A stretch of 33,478 bases of DNA from an uncultured Anaerolineales bacterium (lineage in GTDB: Bacteria > Chloroflexota > Anaerolineae > Anaerolineales > Villigracilaceae): positions 1 through 33,478 of the forward strand of contig CALFXA010000177.1 in NCBI GenBank assembly GCA_937928015.1, given 5' to 3'. The position numbers were made by a program, and so were the translations under genes. The notes beneath the pieces are model-generated. The model made no database searches. It was given only the letters and a program-made list of their open reading frames with translations, and had not been told where the DNA came from. Positions 7,332 to 16,134 of the stretch are shown here, in pieces (the stretch's first letter is position 1; each line of letters starts with the position of its first letter).

Positions 7332-8249
7332 TTACACGGCTCGTGTCCGCGCCTGCAAGGCGAGCACGCGGGCGATCTGTGCCGCCAGCCGCGCGTTGTT
7401 CAACAGCAGCGACAGGTTAGCCTGCAAGGACCTGCCGTCGGTCAACTCGTTGATGCGCTGGAGCAGGAAGGGGGTCAGGGCCTGACCGTGAATGCCTTTT
7501 TGCTTGGCCTCCTCCGAGGCTTTGTCGATGATCGGGTCCATCACCTTTTTGGGGATGGCCGTCAGCTTGGGGATGGGGTTGGTGACGAGCACGGCGCTGT
7601 TCAGTCCCATGCCCCAATGAGCCTTGGCGAAGGCGACGATCTCCTCGGGGGAATCCAACTTCACGCTGACCTTGAGTCCGCTCTCACGCGAGTAAAAGGC
7701 AGGGAACTCCTCGGTCTGGTAGCCGACCACAGGCACGCCCATTGTTTCGAGGTATTCCAGCGTGGCGGGCAGATCGAGGATGGCTTTGGCGCCTGTACAG
7801 ACCACGATCATGGGCGTGTCAGCCAGGGATTGCAGGTCGGTGGAAATGTCGAACGGGGCCTCGCGGTGGACTCCGCCGATCCCGCCCGTGGCGAAGACCT
7901 GGATGCCCGCCTGCTTTGCCACAAGCATGGTGCCCGCTACGGTCGTGCCGCCGTGTGCCTTCTTGACGATGGCGGTGGCGAAGTCGCGGCGGCTGACCTT
8001 GATGGCCTTGGCCTTCGACAGTTCCTCGACCTCGGCCTGGGTCAACCCCACGCGGACCTGCCCGTTGAGGATGGCGATGGTGGCGGGGATGGCGCCTTCC
8101 TCCTGCACGGCGGATTCCATGTCCCGCGCGAGGTGAAGGTTTTCGGGGTGGGGCAGTCCGTGTGTGACGACGGTCGATTCGAGGGCGACAATGGGAAGTG
8201 CAAGTTTCAGCGCGCGTGCGATTTCAGAAGAAGGGGTGAAGGTTGTCAT
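7332..8249 (-). CDS. psuG: Pseudouridine-5'-phosphate glycosidase
   Basis: The enzyme splits the C-glycosidic bond of pseudouridine 5'-phosphate to uracil and ribose 5-phosphate, the second step of pseudouridine breakdown. Its 305 residues are the normal length. Visible family motifs: ALESTVVTHGLPHPEN at residues 22-37 with Glu24, VSRRDF near 85-90, GGTTVAGTM at 100-108, GIGGVHRE, ISTDL with Asp138, and CTGAKAILD with Lys155. The last corresponds to the lysine that forms the Schiff base with the sugar. The expected kinase partner (psuK, PfkB family) is not adjacent. Instead the gene starts only 9 nt after the stop of an SPFH-protein gene, with AAAGG as ribosome-binding site in the gap, so it appears to be the third gene of that operon. 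Confidence 0.95.
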   Translation of the reverse strand: MTTFTPSSEIARALKLALPIVALESTVVTHGLPHPENLHLARDMESAVQEEGAIPATIAILNGQVRVGLTQAEVEELSKAKAIKVSRRDFATAIVKKAHGGTTVAGTMLVAKQAGIQVFATGGIGGVHREAPFDISTDLQSLADTPMIVVCTGAKAILDLPATLEYLETMGVPVVGYQTEEFPAFYSRESGLKVSVKLDSPEEIVAFAKAHWGMGLNSAVLVTNPIPKLTAIPKKVMDPIIDKASEEAKQKGIHGQALTPFLLQRINELTDGRSLQANLSLLLNNARLAAQIARVLALQARTRAV

Positions 8250-8258
8250 CTTGCCTTT

Positions 8259-9872
8259 CTATGAAGTAAATGCAGTGGGGTTATTGTCATTATTTCCGAC
8301 AAAATGTGCATCCCAGCCAAGCAACTTCCTGAGATGCTGGATGGCCTGGGAGAGGTTTTGGATCAGGTCGCGATCTTCAAGATGATCTTTTTTGACAAGC
8401 AATTCGTACGTCTCGGTCATCTGCTCAAGGTAACTGGCAAGCAGGCGTTTGACCGCCTCGGGGTGGGGGCGGTTGACTTTCAGGTTTTCATAATAGCGCT
8501 GGAGCGGCACTTCCTGAATGATCTGGACCGTCCTTTGCTGGCGCGCATCATTTCTTGCGCCTTCGATGGCTCTCTCGTCGTCGCGGATGGCATTCTCGGC
8601 GCTCAACTTCCAGGCTTCGAGATGCTTTTCGTTGATGACGACATCGGGCGTCTTCCAGGTGCCGATGTCGATCCAGTCAAGCTCCAGGCCGCGGTCATTG
8701 GCCCTGGCGGCGATCTCCTTGTAGAACCGCGTCGTGATATCGGAGCGCGGCGTGAAGGGCGGCTCGTTGGGGACGTTCGGGTTGGGTCCCTCCTCACCAC
8801 GGGGGATTACTCTCTTGCTCTCGGCGATGATCCTGGCCACCTGCCTTTGGGCCGCATTGATTTCGGGCGAGCCCGGGCTGGCGAGGAACTCGGTCAATTT
8901 GTTCTCGCTCATGAACTGGCGTAAGGCGCCGCGGATGAAGCCTTCCATGGCCTTGTCGACCGGATAGGCCAGGTCACGCCGCGCGGATTCCGGGATGGTG
9001 TTGATGGGGCGCGACTGGCTGTACACCATGTCCTCGATCATTTTCCCGTTTCGATAGGGGTTGGGCGCGCCGAGCGTGCGCTCCTTCTCTCCGCGCCAGA
9101 GGCTGAAGCGGGCCGAAACGTCCAGCGCACTGACCTTGATGCCGTCCAGGCTGCGGCCGGGAATCTCGTTGTTGCTTTGCTCGCGCAGGTCGATGTGCTG
9201 TTCGCGCAGGTCGAGGGCCGTGCGGAAACGCTCGAAGCCATCCAGGGGGATGGGGTCGAATAGTGTGGGGCCGATCACGCGCGGGCGGCCGTCGGCTTTT
9301 TCGAACAGGGCCACTGAGTTGTGATCCAGTTCCACGTAGCCGGGTCCGCCGAAGGCCAGGATGGGCGATTCGCCGCCGTCATCGGCCTCCAGCACCTTGC
9401 CGTCCCGGATGCGCAGGGTTTCGCTGGCGCCGCCCAGGGCCACGTCACGCATGAAGGCGCGGGCGGTTTGCTCGGGTTTCTCGAAGATGTCCGCCAGGTA
9501 GAGCGAGGCCCGTCGGAACGCGACCTGATAGGGGAAGAGCAGAAGCGGCAGGAAGCGGATAAATTGCCACACGACGCCGATCCCGATCTCCTTGTAGTTG
9601 ATATCCGAGTCTAAAGCGGAATCGGGGATGAAGAGGACGCCAAGAACGTCCACCAGCATCCGCACCCAAAGACTCGCCGGCTGTGTGGAGAGGACCAGGA
9701 TCAGCAGGATCAGGAACACCAGCCCGATCAGCAGGTACCTGCGGCCTTTGGCTCCCCCAATCGACAGGTCGAAGGTCCGGTTGAGCACGCAATCGCGGGC
9801 GCGGCGGAAATTATTGGCAAACGCCTTGAACTCGTAGGTGAGGATGGCCAGGTTGGGATTGCGCGTGTTCAT
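8259..9872 (-). CDS. SPFH/band-7-like membrane protein (second of a pair)
   Basis: The start is at 9872, where ATG and the stop of the upstream gene overlap as ATGA. The product is 537 aa. A basic cytoplasmic start is followed by two or three membrane helices (about 46-82 and 97-115), then a band-7-like domain (from about residue 165) with the pattern GGPGYVELDHNSVALFEK, FRTALDLREQHIDLR and LDGIKVSALDVSARF. This matches the SPFH layout in which a strand-rich domain reads ligand-like signals at the membrane and helps form large oligomers. A long charged helical region follows, with likely coiled coil between about 380 and 480. SPFH proteins include HflK/HflC, prohibitin and stomatin homologues. 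The paralogue upstream and the translational coupling suggest a hetero-oligomer like HflKC. The precise role is unknown. Confidence 0.7.
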   Translation of the reverse strand: MNTRNPNLAILTYEFKAFANNFRRARDCVLNRTFDLSIGGAKGRRYLLIGLVFLILLILVLSTQPASLWVRMLVDVLGVLFIPDSALDSDINYKEIGIGVVWQFIRFLPLLLFPYQVAFRRASLYLADIFEKPEQTARAFMRDVALGGASETLRIRDGKVLEADDGGESPILAFGGPGYVELDHNSVALFEKADGRPRVIGPTLFDPIPLDGFERFRTALDLREQHIDLREQSNNEIPGRSLDGIKVSALDVSARFSLWRGEKERTLGAPNPYRNGKMIEDMVYSQSRPINTIPESARRDLAYPVDKAMEGFIRGALRQFMSENKLTEFLASPGSPEINAAQRQVARIIAESKRVIPRGEEGPNPNVPNEPPFTPRSDITTRFYKEIAARANDRGLELDWIDIGTWKTPDVVINEKHLEAWKLSAENAIRDDERAIEGARNDARQQRTVQIIQEVPLQRYYENLKVNRPHPEAVKRLLASYLEQMTETYELLVKKDHLEDRDLIQNLSQAIQHLRKLLGWDAHFVGNNDNNPTAFTS

Positions 9873-11518
9873 GTCTGGTCGCTCTCCAGCCATTGCAGGG
9901 CGTCTTCGAGTTCGTGGAGTTCGTTGCTGGCGCGGCGGTGCATGCGGTCACCGCGAATGAGCATCGTGCGCGAGCGAAGCAGCAGGGCCTGGACGGTTTG
10001 TTTCAGTGTCTTGTTCTCATCCCTAGCTTTCAGGGTATTCTCGGCCATATCCCGCGCATAATCCTTGACTGCGTTTTCCTGCCCATCGAGGGCGGCGTAA
10101 CTGCGGGCGGTCTCGATGCGCTCGCGTTCCTTTTGGGCATTATCCAGCCAGTTAGCGCTCCACTGGGTGAGGATTTGTTTTTCCACCTCGGGAGAGAAGC
10201 GCAAATTGTTGACGCTCACTGAAAGGATGCGAATCCCGCGCTCTTTGAGCAATTTATATTCGCGGCTTTTTTCGCTTTCTGATTGCATCTGTCCATTGCG
10301 GTCGAACACGTACACGAGTTCACGAGTCATGCGCTGTTTGATCATGTCGTTGATCAGGGTCAGGGCCGTTTTGGCACTTTCGCCGGTTGACTTTTTCCCA
10401 GCGAAGGGTTTGCCTTCGTCCTCGCTGCCGTCGAGTTTGTTTTCCTTCTTTCGCTTTTCTTCTTCCTCTTTTTCGCATTGCTCGGCGAAGCGCAGCAGCC
10501 CGCGGTTGATTACGTGCAGCATATCGGCCAGACCGCTAACCAGGTCCGACTTGCCTGTGTTCCCACGGACGGGTGGAATCCCCTCTGTCTGCGGCGCTGC
10601 TTGCACAGATGTTTCGAATTCGATCACGGAAGCTGTGTATAGATCGGGGTCATTTTCGAACAATTGCTTGAGCCTGAACTTCCCCATATATTCGCGCCAC
10701 AGGTCGGCGGCGACGTAGGCGGGCAGCTCATTCCAGGCCATGCGGGATTCGTACATGCTGTAATTGACAGCCTGCCCGATGATGGCCTTGCGGACCGCCT
10801 CTTCGCTGAACCCGAAATGCGACCCGGGCTGGTTGCCCTTGACCGAGTCCGCATCGATCCTGAAGGTGACCGAGATGTTTGGAATCACCTCGATGCCGTC
10901 GCGGGTCCAGGCGCTGGTCATGACTCGGCGTTTCTGGATCTCCTTGTATTCTTCCTCGCTGGGGGCCTTGTCCGGAGGAGCGAAGGGATCCTCCTTTTCG
11001 CGCGGACCGATTCCCTGCGACTGGATGTGCAGGTCCACCACATTTCTCTGGGCGATCCTCTCGCCCTTCTCCGTAAAGTGGACCCCGGGTCCGATGACCT
11101 GCTTGAAGGCAATATCCTCGTGGGTGACTGCTGCGCTGGCAGAATCCAGCCAGACTACGCCGGCGCCGTCGCGTTGGGCTTCACCGGGCCGCTCGATGAT
11201 GCGTCCGTTCTTGATGGAGATGGCGGGACCGCGGAGTCCAAAGACGTAGGCCATCAGGCGGTCGAAGATTTTCTGACGCTCCTTGAAGGTCCGCACGGGC
11301 AGGACAAACTGGGCAAAGAAGCCCACCCATACCAGCAGGGGCGCCCCGAACAGACAACCATCCAGGGCAAGGGCCTTGACCAGAACGAAGAGATTTCCTG
11401 ATGCAACGGTCTCCGTCCAGTAGTGTGGGATGGACAGGAATCCGTAGACCAACAGCCAGATTACACCCCAGATTGACAGGAAGAACCACGATTTTCGGTA
11501 GATGGGTGTCTCGTCCAT
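9869..11518 (-). CDS. SPFH/band-7 domain membrane protein (first of a pair)
   Basis: The 549-residue product starts at the ATG at 11518, a few bases behind a -10-like box. There are two membrane helices (about 11-30 and 52-75), then a clear band-7 domain: AFKQVIGPGVHFTEKGERI, VVDLHIQSQ, and TRDGIEVIPNISVTFRID (about 205-222), the most diagnostic segment. Two insertions stand out: a Pro-rich acidic stretch (EKEDPFAPPDKAPSEEE, about 175-191) and a charged Lys/Glu segment (EEEEKRKKENKLDGSEDEG, about 355-375). The end is helical and likely coiled coil. It overlaps the second SPFH gene by 4 bp (ATGA). clpC lies just upstream on the same strand but is separated by a terminator. By analogy with HflKC around FtsH, a scaffold for a membrane or AAA+ protease is conceivable, but that is inference only. 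Confidence 0.78.
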   Translation of the reverse strand: MDETPIYRKSWFFLSIWGVIWLLVYGFLSIPHYWTETVASGNLFVLVKALALDGCLFGAPLLVWVGFFAQFVLPVRTFKERQKIFDRLMAYVFGLRGPAISIKNGRIIERPGEAQRDGAGVVWLDSASAAVTHEDIAFKQVIGPGVHFTEKGERIAQRNVVDLHIQSQGIGPREKEDPFAPPDKAPSEEEYKEIQKRRVMTSAWTRDGIEVIPNISVTFRIDADSVKGNQPGSHFGFSEEAVRKAIIGQAVNYSMYESRMAWNELPAYVAADLWREYMGKFRLKQLFENDPDLYTASVIEFETSVQAAPQTEGIPPVRGNTGKSDLVSGLADMLHVINRGLLRFAEQCEKEEEEKRKKENKLDGSEDEGKPFAGKKSTGESAKTALTLINDMIKQRMTRELVYVFDRNGQMQSESEKSREYKLLKERGIRILSVSVNNLRFSPEVEKQILTQWSANWLDNAQKERERIETARSYAALDGQENAVKDYARDMAENTLKARDENKTLKQTVQALLLRSRTMLIRGDRMHRRASNELHELEDALQWLESDQT

Positions 11519-11530
11519 AGGCAGGCGAAA

Positions 11531-11536
11531 ATTGTA
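11531..11536 (-). promoter_or_regulatory. Predicted -10 box of the SPFH operon
   Basis: TACAAT on the minus strand (11536-11531) lies 12 nt before the ATG at 11518, giving a leader of only about 5 nt. A weak -35 (TTACCG, 11559-11554) sits at 17-nt spacing. No ribosome-binding site is visible. Confidence 0.4.
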
Positions 11537-11600
11537 AAACACAATCCAAGAATCGGTAAGTGTGGACGTCACCCAATGGTGGGACTCCGCCGCGGAATCA

Positions 11601-11633
11601 AAAACGTCCAACGGAGTCTCCGTTGGACGTTTT
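11601..11633 (-). terminator. clpC terminator, 15-bp perfect stem
   Basis: Bases 11601-11615 pair perfectly with 11619-11633 around a 3-nt loop, 13 bp downstream of the clpC stop codon. On the minus strand the stem ends in a run of five T. Confidence 0.9.
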
Positions 11634-11646
11634 GGTTGATTGTGGA

Positions 11647-14139
11647 TTACACGGCGGGCGCTTCGGCCGTTTCGGTTTCGTGTTCGAGGGCGATCTCGCC
11701 GTCCTCGCTGACGTTGACCAGGATGGCCGCACCGTCGTTGAACTCGCCTGCCAGCAGTTTGTCCGATAGCGGATCTTCGACCTTCTGCTGAATCACGCGG
11801 CGCAGCGGGCGCGCGCCGAACTCGGGGTCGAAGCCCAGGTCAGCCAATAGCGACAAAGCCTCGGGCGTGGCGCTCAACTTGAGGTTATGTTCCACCAGGC
11901 GCTCGGCCACCTTGTTCAGTTCCAGCGAGACGATCTGCTGGATATCTTCCTTGCTCAGCGAGCGGAAGATAACCGTGGCATCCAGCCGGTTGAGGAACTC
12001 GGGGCGGAAGGCGCGCTTGAGCGAGTCGTTCAGGCGCTTGCGCATCTCGTCGTACGAGACCTTCTCCTCGGCGGCTTCGTCGCGCTTGAGCTGGAAGCCG
12101 AGCGAGGTCTGCTTCTTGATCATGTCCGCGCCGATGTTGGAGGTCATTACAACGATGGCATTGCGGAAATCCACCTTGCGGCCCTTCGCATCCGAGAGGT
12201 GACCCTCTTCCATGATCTGGAGCAGCATATTGTGGACCTCAGGGTGCGCCTTCTCGACCTCGTCGAATACCACGATGGAGTAGGGGCGGCGGCGCAGGGC
12301 CTCAGTGAGCTGGCCCGCATCCTCATAGCCGACATATCCTGGAGGCGCGCCGACCAGACGGCTGGCGGTGTGGCGCTCCATGAACTCGGACATATCCAAC
12401 TGAATGGCGGCTTCTTCGCTGCCGAACATGAACTTGGCCAAAGCCTTGGTCAACTCGGTCTTGCCCACGCCGGTCGGCCCGAGGAACATGAACGAACCGA
12501 TGGGGCGCTTCGGGTCCTTGAGGCCCGCTCGGGCACGGCGCACCGCGCGCGAGATGGCGATGATGGCGTCTTCCTGGCCGATGATGGCCTTGTGCAATTC
12601 TTCTTCCATCTTGAGCAGGCGCTGGGACTCTTCCTCTGCAAGCTGCATCAGCGGGACACCCGTCCACATCGAGACGACCTCGGCGATGTCCTCGGCCGAA
12701 ACGACGGGGCTGCTGGCGCGGTCCCAGCCTGAACGCAGGCGCTCGATCTGCTCGCTCAGTTCCAGTTCGCGCTCTTCCCATTCCTTCACGTCTTCGGTGT
12801 TGCCTTCTTCTTGCGCAAGCGAGCGGTTCTGGCGCGCCTGGCGCAGTTGGCTGAAAAGGTCCTTCGCCTGTTTGGCGGCGGGGGATTTGTACATGCGTAC
12901 GCGCGACGAGGACTCGTCGATCAGGTCGATGGCCTTGTCGGGCAGGAAGCGTTCGGTGACATACCTCGACGAGAGGTGGGCGGCCGCTTCGAGGGCCTCA
13001 TCCGAGATGACGAGGTGATGGTGCTCTTCGTAGGCGCTGCGCACACCCTTGAGGATCGCGATGGTCTCCTCCTCGGAGGGCTCATCGACAATGACAGGTT
13101 GGAAACGGCGTTCGAGGGCCGCATCGGATTCGATGTGTTTGCGGTATTCGTCCAGCGTGGTCGCGCCGATAACCTGCAACTCGCCGCGAGACAGGGCGGG
13201 CTTGAGGATGTTGGCCGCGTCGACGGAGGATCCCGCCGCGCCTGCGCCCACCAGCATGTGGACCTCGTCGATGAAAAGGATCGCGCCCGATTGCTTCAAC
13301 TCGTCGATGACGCGCTTGAGGCGCTCCTCGAACTGGCCGCGGTACATCGTCCCCGCCACCAGCGAGCCGACGTCCAGTTGCAGGACGCGTTTGTTCATCA
13401 ACGGTGCAGGGACGTCGCCTTCGGTGATGCGCTGGGCCAGACCTTCCACGATGGCGGTCTTGCCCACGCCCGGTTCGCCGATCAGGGCGGGATTGTTCTT
13501 GGTGCGGCGCGCCAGAATCTGGATGACGCGTTCGATTTCCATCTGGCGGCCGATGACCGGGTCGAGCTTTTTCTCCTCGGCCTTGGAGGTCAGGTCGCTG
13601 GCGAGTTGATCGACGAGCGGGGTCTTGGGGTTATTGGCCTGGGGGCCGCTGCGGTTCTGTTGTTGGGGGCCAGCCGGGGCGGCGGCAGACGGGGAGGAGG
13701 TCGACTCGTTCAGCACGCGGCGGGTCTGGCGGCGAATCTGGTCGGGTGTCACGCCCAGGCGGCGCAACACTTCCATGGCGGTGCCGTCCACGCGGACGAG
13801 GCCCAGCAGGATGTGCTCGGTGCCGATGTAGTGATGCCCGAGGCGGCGCGCCTCGTCCACGGCGAATTCGAGCACCTGTTGGGTGTCGACCGCCAATTCG
13901 ATCTTCGACGCGTCGAAGGCGGGATCCGCGCTGGTGACGCGCTCAATGATCTCGCGCACGCGGCTGGACGTCATGCCCAGTTCGCGCAGAACGCGCCCCG
14001 CCACTCCGCCTTCTTCATCCATTAAACCAAGCAGAAGATGTTCGGTTCCAATATTGCTCTGGCGGGCGCGCTCGGCCTCCTGGTGCGCCAGGCTTAGCAC
14101 TCGCCTTGCCCGCTGGGTAAATCTTTCCATGCTTGCCAT
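11647..14139 (-). CDS. clpC: AAA+ unfoldase ClpC
   Basis: ClpC is the ATP-driven unfoldase that feeds substrates to ClpP. The product has 830 residues from the ATG at 14139, which has GAGGAG 8 nt upstream. Order: two Clp-N repeats (about 1-145); a Pro/Ala/Gln-rich linker (about 147-172); AAA1 with Walker A GEPGVGKT at 221-228 and Walker B ILFIDEVH at 287-294; a middle domain with coiled coil (about 420-475); AAA2 with Walker A GPTGVGKT at 554-561 and VVFDEVEK at 623-630. The LGF tripeptide at 680-682, the ClpP-docking loop, marks it as a protease partner rather than a ClpB-type disaggregase; the short middle domain agrees. mcsA/mcsB and ctsR are not adjacent, nor is clpP. It is transcribed alone, between its own promoter and terminator. 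Confidence 0.97.
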   Translation of the reverse strand: MASMERFTQRARRVLSLAHQEAERARQSNIGTEHLLLGLMDEEGGVAGRVLRELGMTSSRVREIIERVTSADPAFDASKIELAVDTQQVLEFAVDEARRLGHHYIGTEHILLGLVRVDGTAMEVLRRLGVTPDQIRRQTRRVLNESTSSPSAAAPAGPQQQNRSGPQANNPKTPLVDQLASDLTSKAEEKKLDPVIGRQMEIERVIQILARRTKNNPALIGEPGVGKTAIVEGLAQRITEGDVPAPLMNKRVLQLDVGSLVAGTMYRGQFEERLKRVIDELKQSGAILFIDEVHMLVGAGAAGSSVDAANILKPALSRGELQVIGATTLDEYRKHIESDAALERRFQPVIVDEPSEEETIAILKGVRSAYEEHHHLVISDEALEAAAHLSSRYVTERFLPDKAIDLIDESSSRVRMYKSPAAKQAKDLFSQLRQARQNRSLAQEEGNTEDVKEWEERELELSEQIERLRSGWDRASSPVVSAEDIAEVVSMWTGVPLMQLAEEESQRLLKMEEELHKAIIGQEDAIIAISRAVRRARAGLKDPKRPIGSFMFLGPTGVGKTELTKALAKFMFGSEEAAIQLDMSEFMERHTASRLVGAPPGYVGYEDAGQLTEALRRRPYSIVVFDEVEKAHPEVHNMLLQIMEEGHLSDAKGRKVDFRNAIVVMTSNIGADMIKKQTSLGFQLKRDEAAEEKVSYDEMRKRLNDSLKRAFRPEFLNRLDATVIFRSLSKEDIQQIVSLELNKVAERLVEHNLKLSATPEALSLLADLGFDPEFGARPLRRVIQQKVEDPLSDKLLAGEFNDGAAILVNVSEDGEIALEHETETAEAPAV

Positions 14140-14183
14140 ATCAGTTTCTCCTCGACCCATTCGAATAGGACGGGTCTGGGTGG

Positions 14184-14192
14184 ATTTTACCA
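14184..14192 (-). promoter_or_regulatory. Predicted extended -10 promoter of clpC
   Basis: On the minus strand TGGTAAAAT (14192-14184) forms an extended -10. The leader is about 38 nt and contains the GAGGAG ribosome-binding site. No good -35 is seen. I find no clear CIRCE or CtsR operator here. Confidence 0.4.
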
Positions 14193-14291
14193 AAAAGGGG
14201 GGTGAGTCCGCGTAGGAAAAAGGTTAGAGTTTCCTAACGGGTCGATTACAGGATTGGAAGGTGGCAGCTCCCCACTTCTTACGCGCGTTCT

Positions 14292-14621
14292 TCATCTATT
14301 GTCCCCGTCGCCTTTGATGACCCCGCGTTCCAGACGGTCGTACAGTTTGGCGATATTGGATTCAGCCACTTCGTCGAGCGAAAGCCCCAATTCCGTGCTG
14401 ACCTGGGCCAGGTACCACAACACATCCCCCAGTTCCGCCTTGAGCGCTTCGCGCGTCTCGGGGCTGATCTGACCCCCCTTGTCGCGGAAAACCTTCTTGA
14501 CCTTGCCCGCCACCTCGCCCGCCTCGTTGACCAGTCCCAGCATGGGATAGATGATGGGATGCCCGATGGCGGGATATTTGGCGGTGACGCGCGATTTTTT
14601 TTGATATTCGTTGAAGTCCAT
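14292..14621 (-). CDS. MazG-like nucleotide pyrophosphohydrolase
   Basis: This 109-residue single-domain all-alpha NTP pyrophosphatase has the MazG metal motif intact: E33-AG-E36 in NEAGEVAGK and E63-LG-D66 in ELGDVLWYL. It hydrolyses NTPs or dNTPs to the monophosphate, usually non-canonical ones, in the cytoplasm. The short form fits the house-cleaning MazG/RS21-C6 group better than the tandem-domain E. coli MazG. The start at 14621 is supported by AGGAA overlapping the stop of the HIT gene, 8 bp upstream, so it is the last gene of the LLM-HIT-MazG set. Below it, the roughly 150 bp up to the clpC start hold the clpC promoter and nothing else clear. Confidence 0.88.
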   Translation of the reverse strand: MDFNEYQKKSRVTAKYPAIGHPIIYPMLGLVNEAGEVAGKVKKVFRDKGGQISPETREALKAELGDVLWYLAQVSTELGLSLDEVAESNIAKLYDRLERGVIKGDGDNR

Positions 14622-14629
14622 GTTGATTC

Positions 14630-15052
14630 CTATTTCTGGAAAGTTTGTTTGATCTGCGCCGCCGTCTGTTCAAGTTCCTCTTGAGTTGGATGATGGTCAA
14701 AAGGGATGACGAATTTAAATCCATCACCTTGATAGCGGGGAATCACGTGCAGGTGCGCGTGGAAGACCTCCTGACCCGCGGCAGGCTTATGCGCGAGCAG
14801 CAGGTCTACACCCTCGCAGCGGATTCCGCTATTCATGACGGCATCGGTCATTTTTTGCGCCACCTGGAACATTTTTCCGCCCGTCTCTGGCGGCAAGTCC
14901 GAGAGGTCCGTGGCGTGGACCTTGGGGACGACCAGCAAGTGGCCCGCATTGATAGGCTGGATATCCATAAAGACCAGACAGGTTTCGTCCTCGTACACCC
15001 GGCTGCTTGGCGCCTTCCCGTTGATAATGTCGCAGAAGATACAGGATGTCAT
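14630..15052 (-). CDS. HIT family (histidine triad) nucleotide hydrolase
   Basis: The 140-residue product has the histidine triad FHAHLHVIPR with H98, H100 and H102, and the N-terminal CIFCDI zinc pair (Cys4, Cys7) of the HinT branch. FMDIQPINAGHLLVVPK is the conserved nucleotide-binding strand. HinT-type enzymes hydrolyse purine nucleoside phosphoramidates and adenylates. The ATG at 15052 follows the TAA of the upstream LLM gene after one base, so translation is likely coupled. Together with the MazG-like gene it forms a small nucleotide-cleaning unit. Confidence 0.95.
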   Translation of the reverse strand: MTSCIFCDIINGKAPSSRVYEDETCLVFMDIQPINAGHLLVVPKVHATDLSDLPPETGGKMFQVAQKMTDAVMNSGIRCEGVDLLLAHKPAAGQEVFHAHLHVIPRYQGDGFKFVIPFDHHPTQEELEQTAAQIKQTFQK

Positions 15053-15053
15053 T

Positions 15054-16052
15054 TTAGTTGAACTCTTTCACCAGCCTGCCCCACCACTCGTCTTTCTCGC
15101 CAGGGACGAAGGGTGTGTACAGCGCCAGTCGGTCGGCGATGCCGTCATAGCGCGATCTCAACGCGGCGGCCAGGTCCGCCTCATCGGTGACGAGACAGAA
15201 CTCGTCGAGCATCTCATCGCCGATCAGCATGGGCATCTCGGCCCACTCGCCCTTGGCGGCGTGCGTGGACAGTTGCTCGGCGGTGGCGCTCCAGCCGTGC
15301 AGGTCCATCACGGCGCGGTAGGACGGGGTCGAGGCGTAGAAGGCGATCTGCGCGCGGGCGAAGTTTGCGTCCTCGGGCGTGGTCGCCACGAAAGCCGTCA
15401 CCGACACAGCCACATCGTTCCTCTTCCTGCTTTCTTTTTCCGCGCCCTCGTCGATGGCAGGCAGGATAACCTCCCGCAGATAGCGCGGTGTGTGGAACGG
15501 ATGCACATGGAAGCCGTCGCACATCTCGCCTGCCAGTCTGGCCAGCCCCGTGTTGACGCCCGCGATGTAGATGGGGATGTTGGGATGCTCGATGGGCCCT
15601 GGGTTGAAGAAGGGCGACATGAGCGTGATCTTGTAATACTCGCCGCGGACGTTGAGCTTGGTCCCGTTTTGCCAGCAATCCCACAACGCGCGGATGACCT
15701 GAATCTGCTCCCGCAGTTTGCCGGTGACCGACTCGGGCCAGGTCTGGCCGAACCTGCGCTCGATGTGCGCCTTGACCTGAGTCCCCAGCCCGAGCATGAA
15801 TCGTCCGCCCGATTGCGCGGCCAGGTCCCAAGCGGTGTAAGCCAGGTTGGCAGGCGACCGCGCGAACGAGACGGCGATGGCCGTGCCCATCCTGAGCCGC
15901 GACGTGTGTTCCGCGATCAACGGGAACGGCAGAAATGGGTCATGCTGCGTCTCCTGAGTCCAGAGCGCATCGAAGCCAAGCTCCTCGGCGTGTTTGGCAA
16001 TGGCGGGAACATCTTTCAGATGGGTGGGGGGCAGGGCGGCATCGAATTTCAT
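15054..16052 (-). CDS. LLM-class (F420-dependent type) flavin oxidoreductase
   Basis: The start at 16052 (332 aa) has AAGGA 5 nt upstream; the longer open frame runs into a hairpin repeat and is not used. The TIM-barrel is of the luciferase-like monooxygenase superfamily: HAEELGFDALWTQE near the start, the RLRMGTAIAVSFARSPANLA strand, then AAQSGGRFMLGLGTQVKAH, the loop typical of F420-binding members, followed by RFGQTWP. The closest described group is the TIGR03617-type F420-dependent enzymes of mycobacteria and Chloroflexota; FMN use cannot be excluded. Substrate unknown. It is the first gene of the LLM-HIT-MazG set. Confidence 0.85.
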   Translation of the reverse strand: MKFDAALPPTHLKDVPAIAKHAEELGFDALWTQETQHDPFLPFPLIAEHTSRLRMGTAIAVSFARSPANLAYTAWDLAAQSGGRFMLGLGTQVKAHIERRFGQTWPESVTGKLREQIQVIRALWDCWQNGTKLNVRGEYYKITLMSPFFNPGPIEHPNIPIYIAGVNTGLARLAGEMCDGFHVHPFHTPRYLREVILPAIDEGAEKESRKRNDVAVSVTAFVATTPEDANFARAQIAFYASTPSYRAVMDLHGWSATAEQLSTHAAKGEWAEMPMLIGDEMLDEFCLVTDEADLAAALRSRYDGIADRLALYTPFVPGEKDEWWGRLVKEFN

Positions 16053-16065
16053 CGCAGTCCTTTTC

Positions 16066-16134
16066 AACACAAAGGATACCAAGGAGCACGAAGGAAAAAG
16101 TTTTTCCTTTGTGTACTTCGTGCCCTTCGTGTTT
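16066..16134. repeat. Imperfect hairpin repeat of the ACGAAGG/ACAAAGG type
   Basis: The arms 16066-16099 and 16100-16134 are imperfect inverted copies. Each arm is itself made of degenerate 7-9 bp direct units (CACAAAGGA, CCAAGGAG, CACGAAGG). Read on the minus strand it extends the LLM frame with an NTKGTKYTKEK-like peptide, a well-known false N-terminus on genes next to such repeats. The right arm touches the stop codon of the M42 gene (16133-16135), so it could fold at the 3' end of that mRNA. Confidence 0.75.

Noticed and set aside
6993..8264. Long open frame (423 codons) on the plus strand opposite psuG
   Set aside because: It is the shadow of psuG in GC-rich DNA; the translation is Gly/Arg/Asp-rich and has no motif, while psuG has all family motifs.
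11647..14139. ClpB-type disaggregase
   Set aside because: The middle domain is short and an LGF ClpP-docking loop is present at 680-682, which fits ClpC.
14213..14236. Short inverted repeat TAGGAAA...TTTCCTA upstream of clpC as a CIRCE or CtsR operator
   Set aside because: The arms are only 7 bp and the sequence matches neither the CIRCE nor the CtsR heptad consensus.
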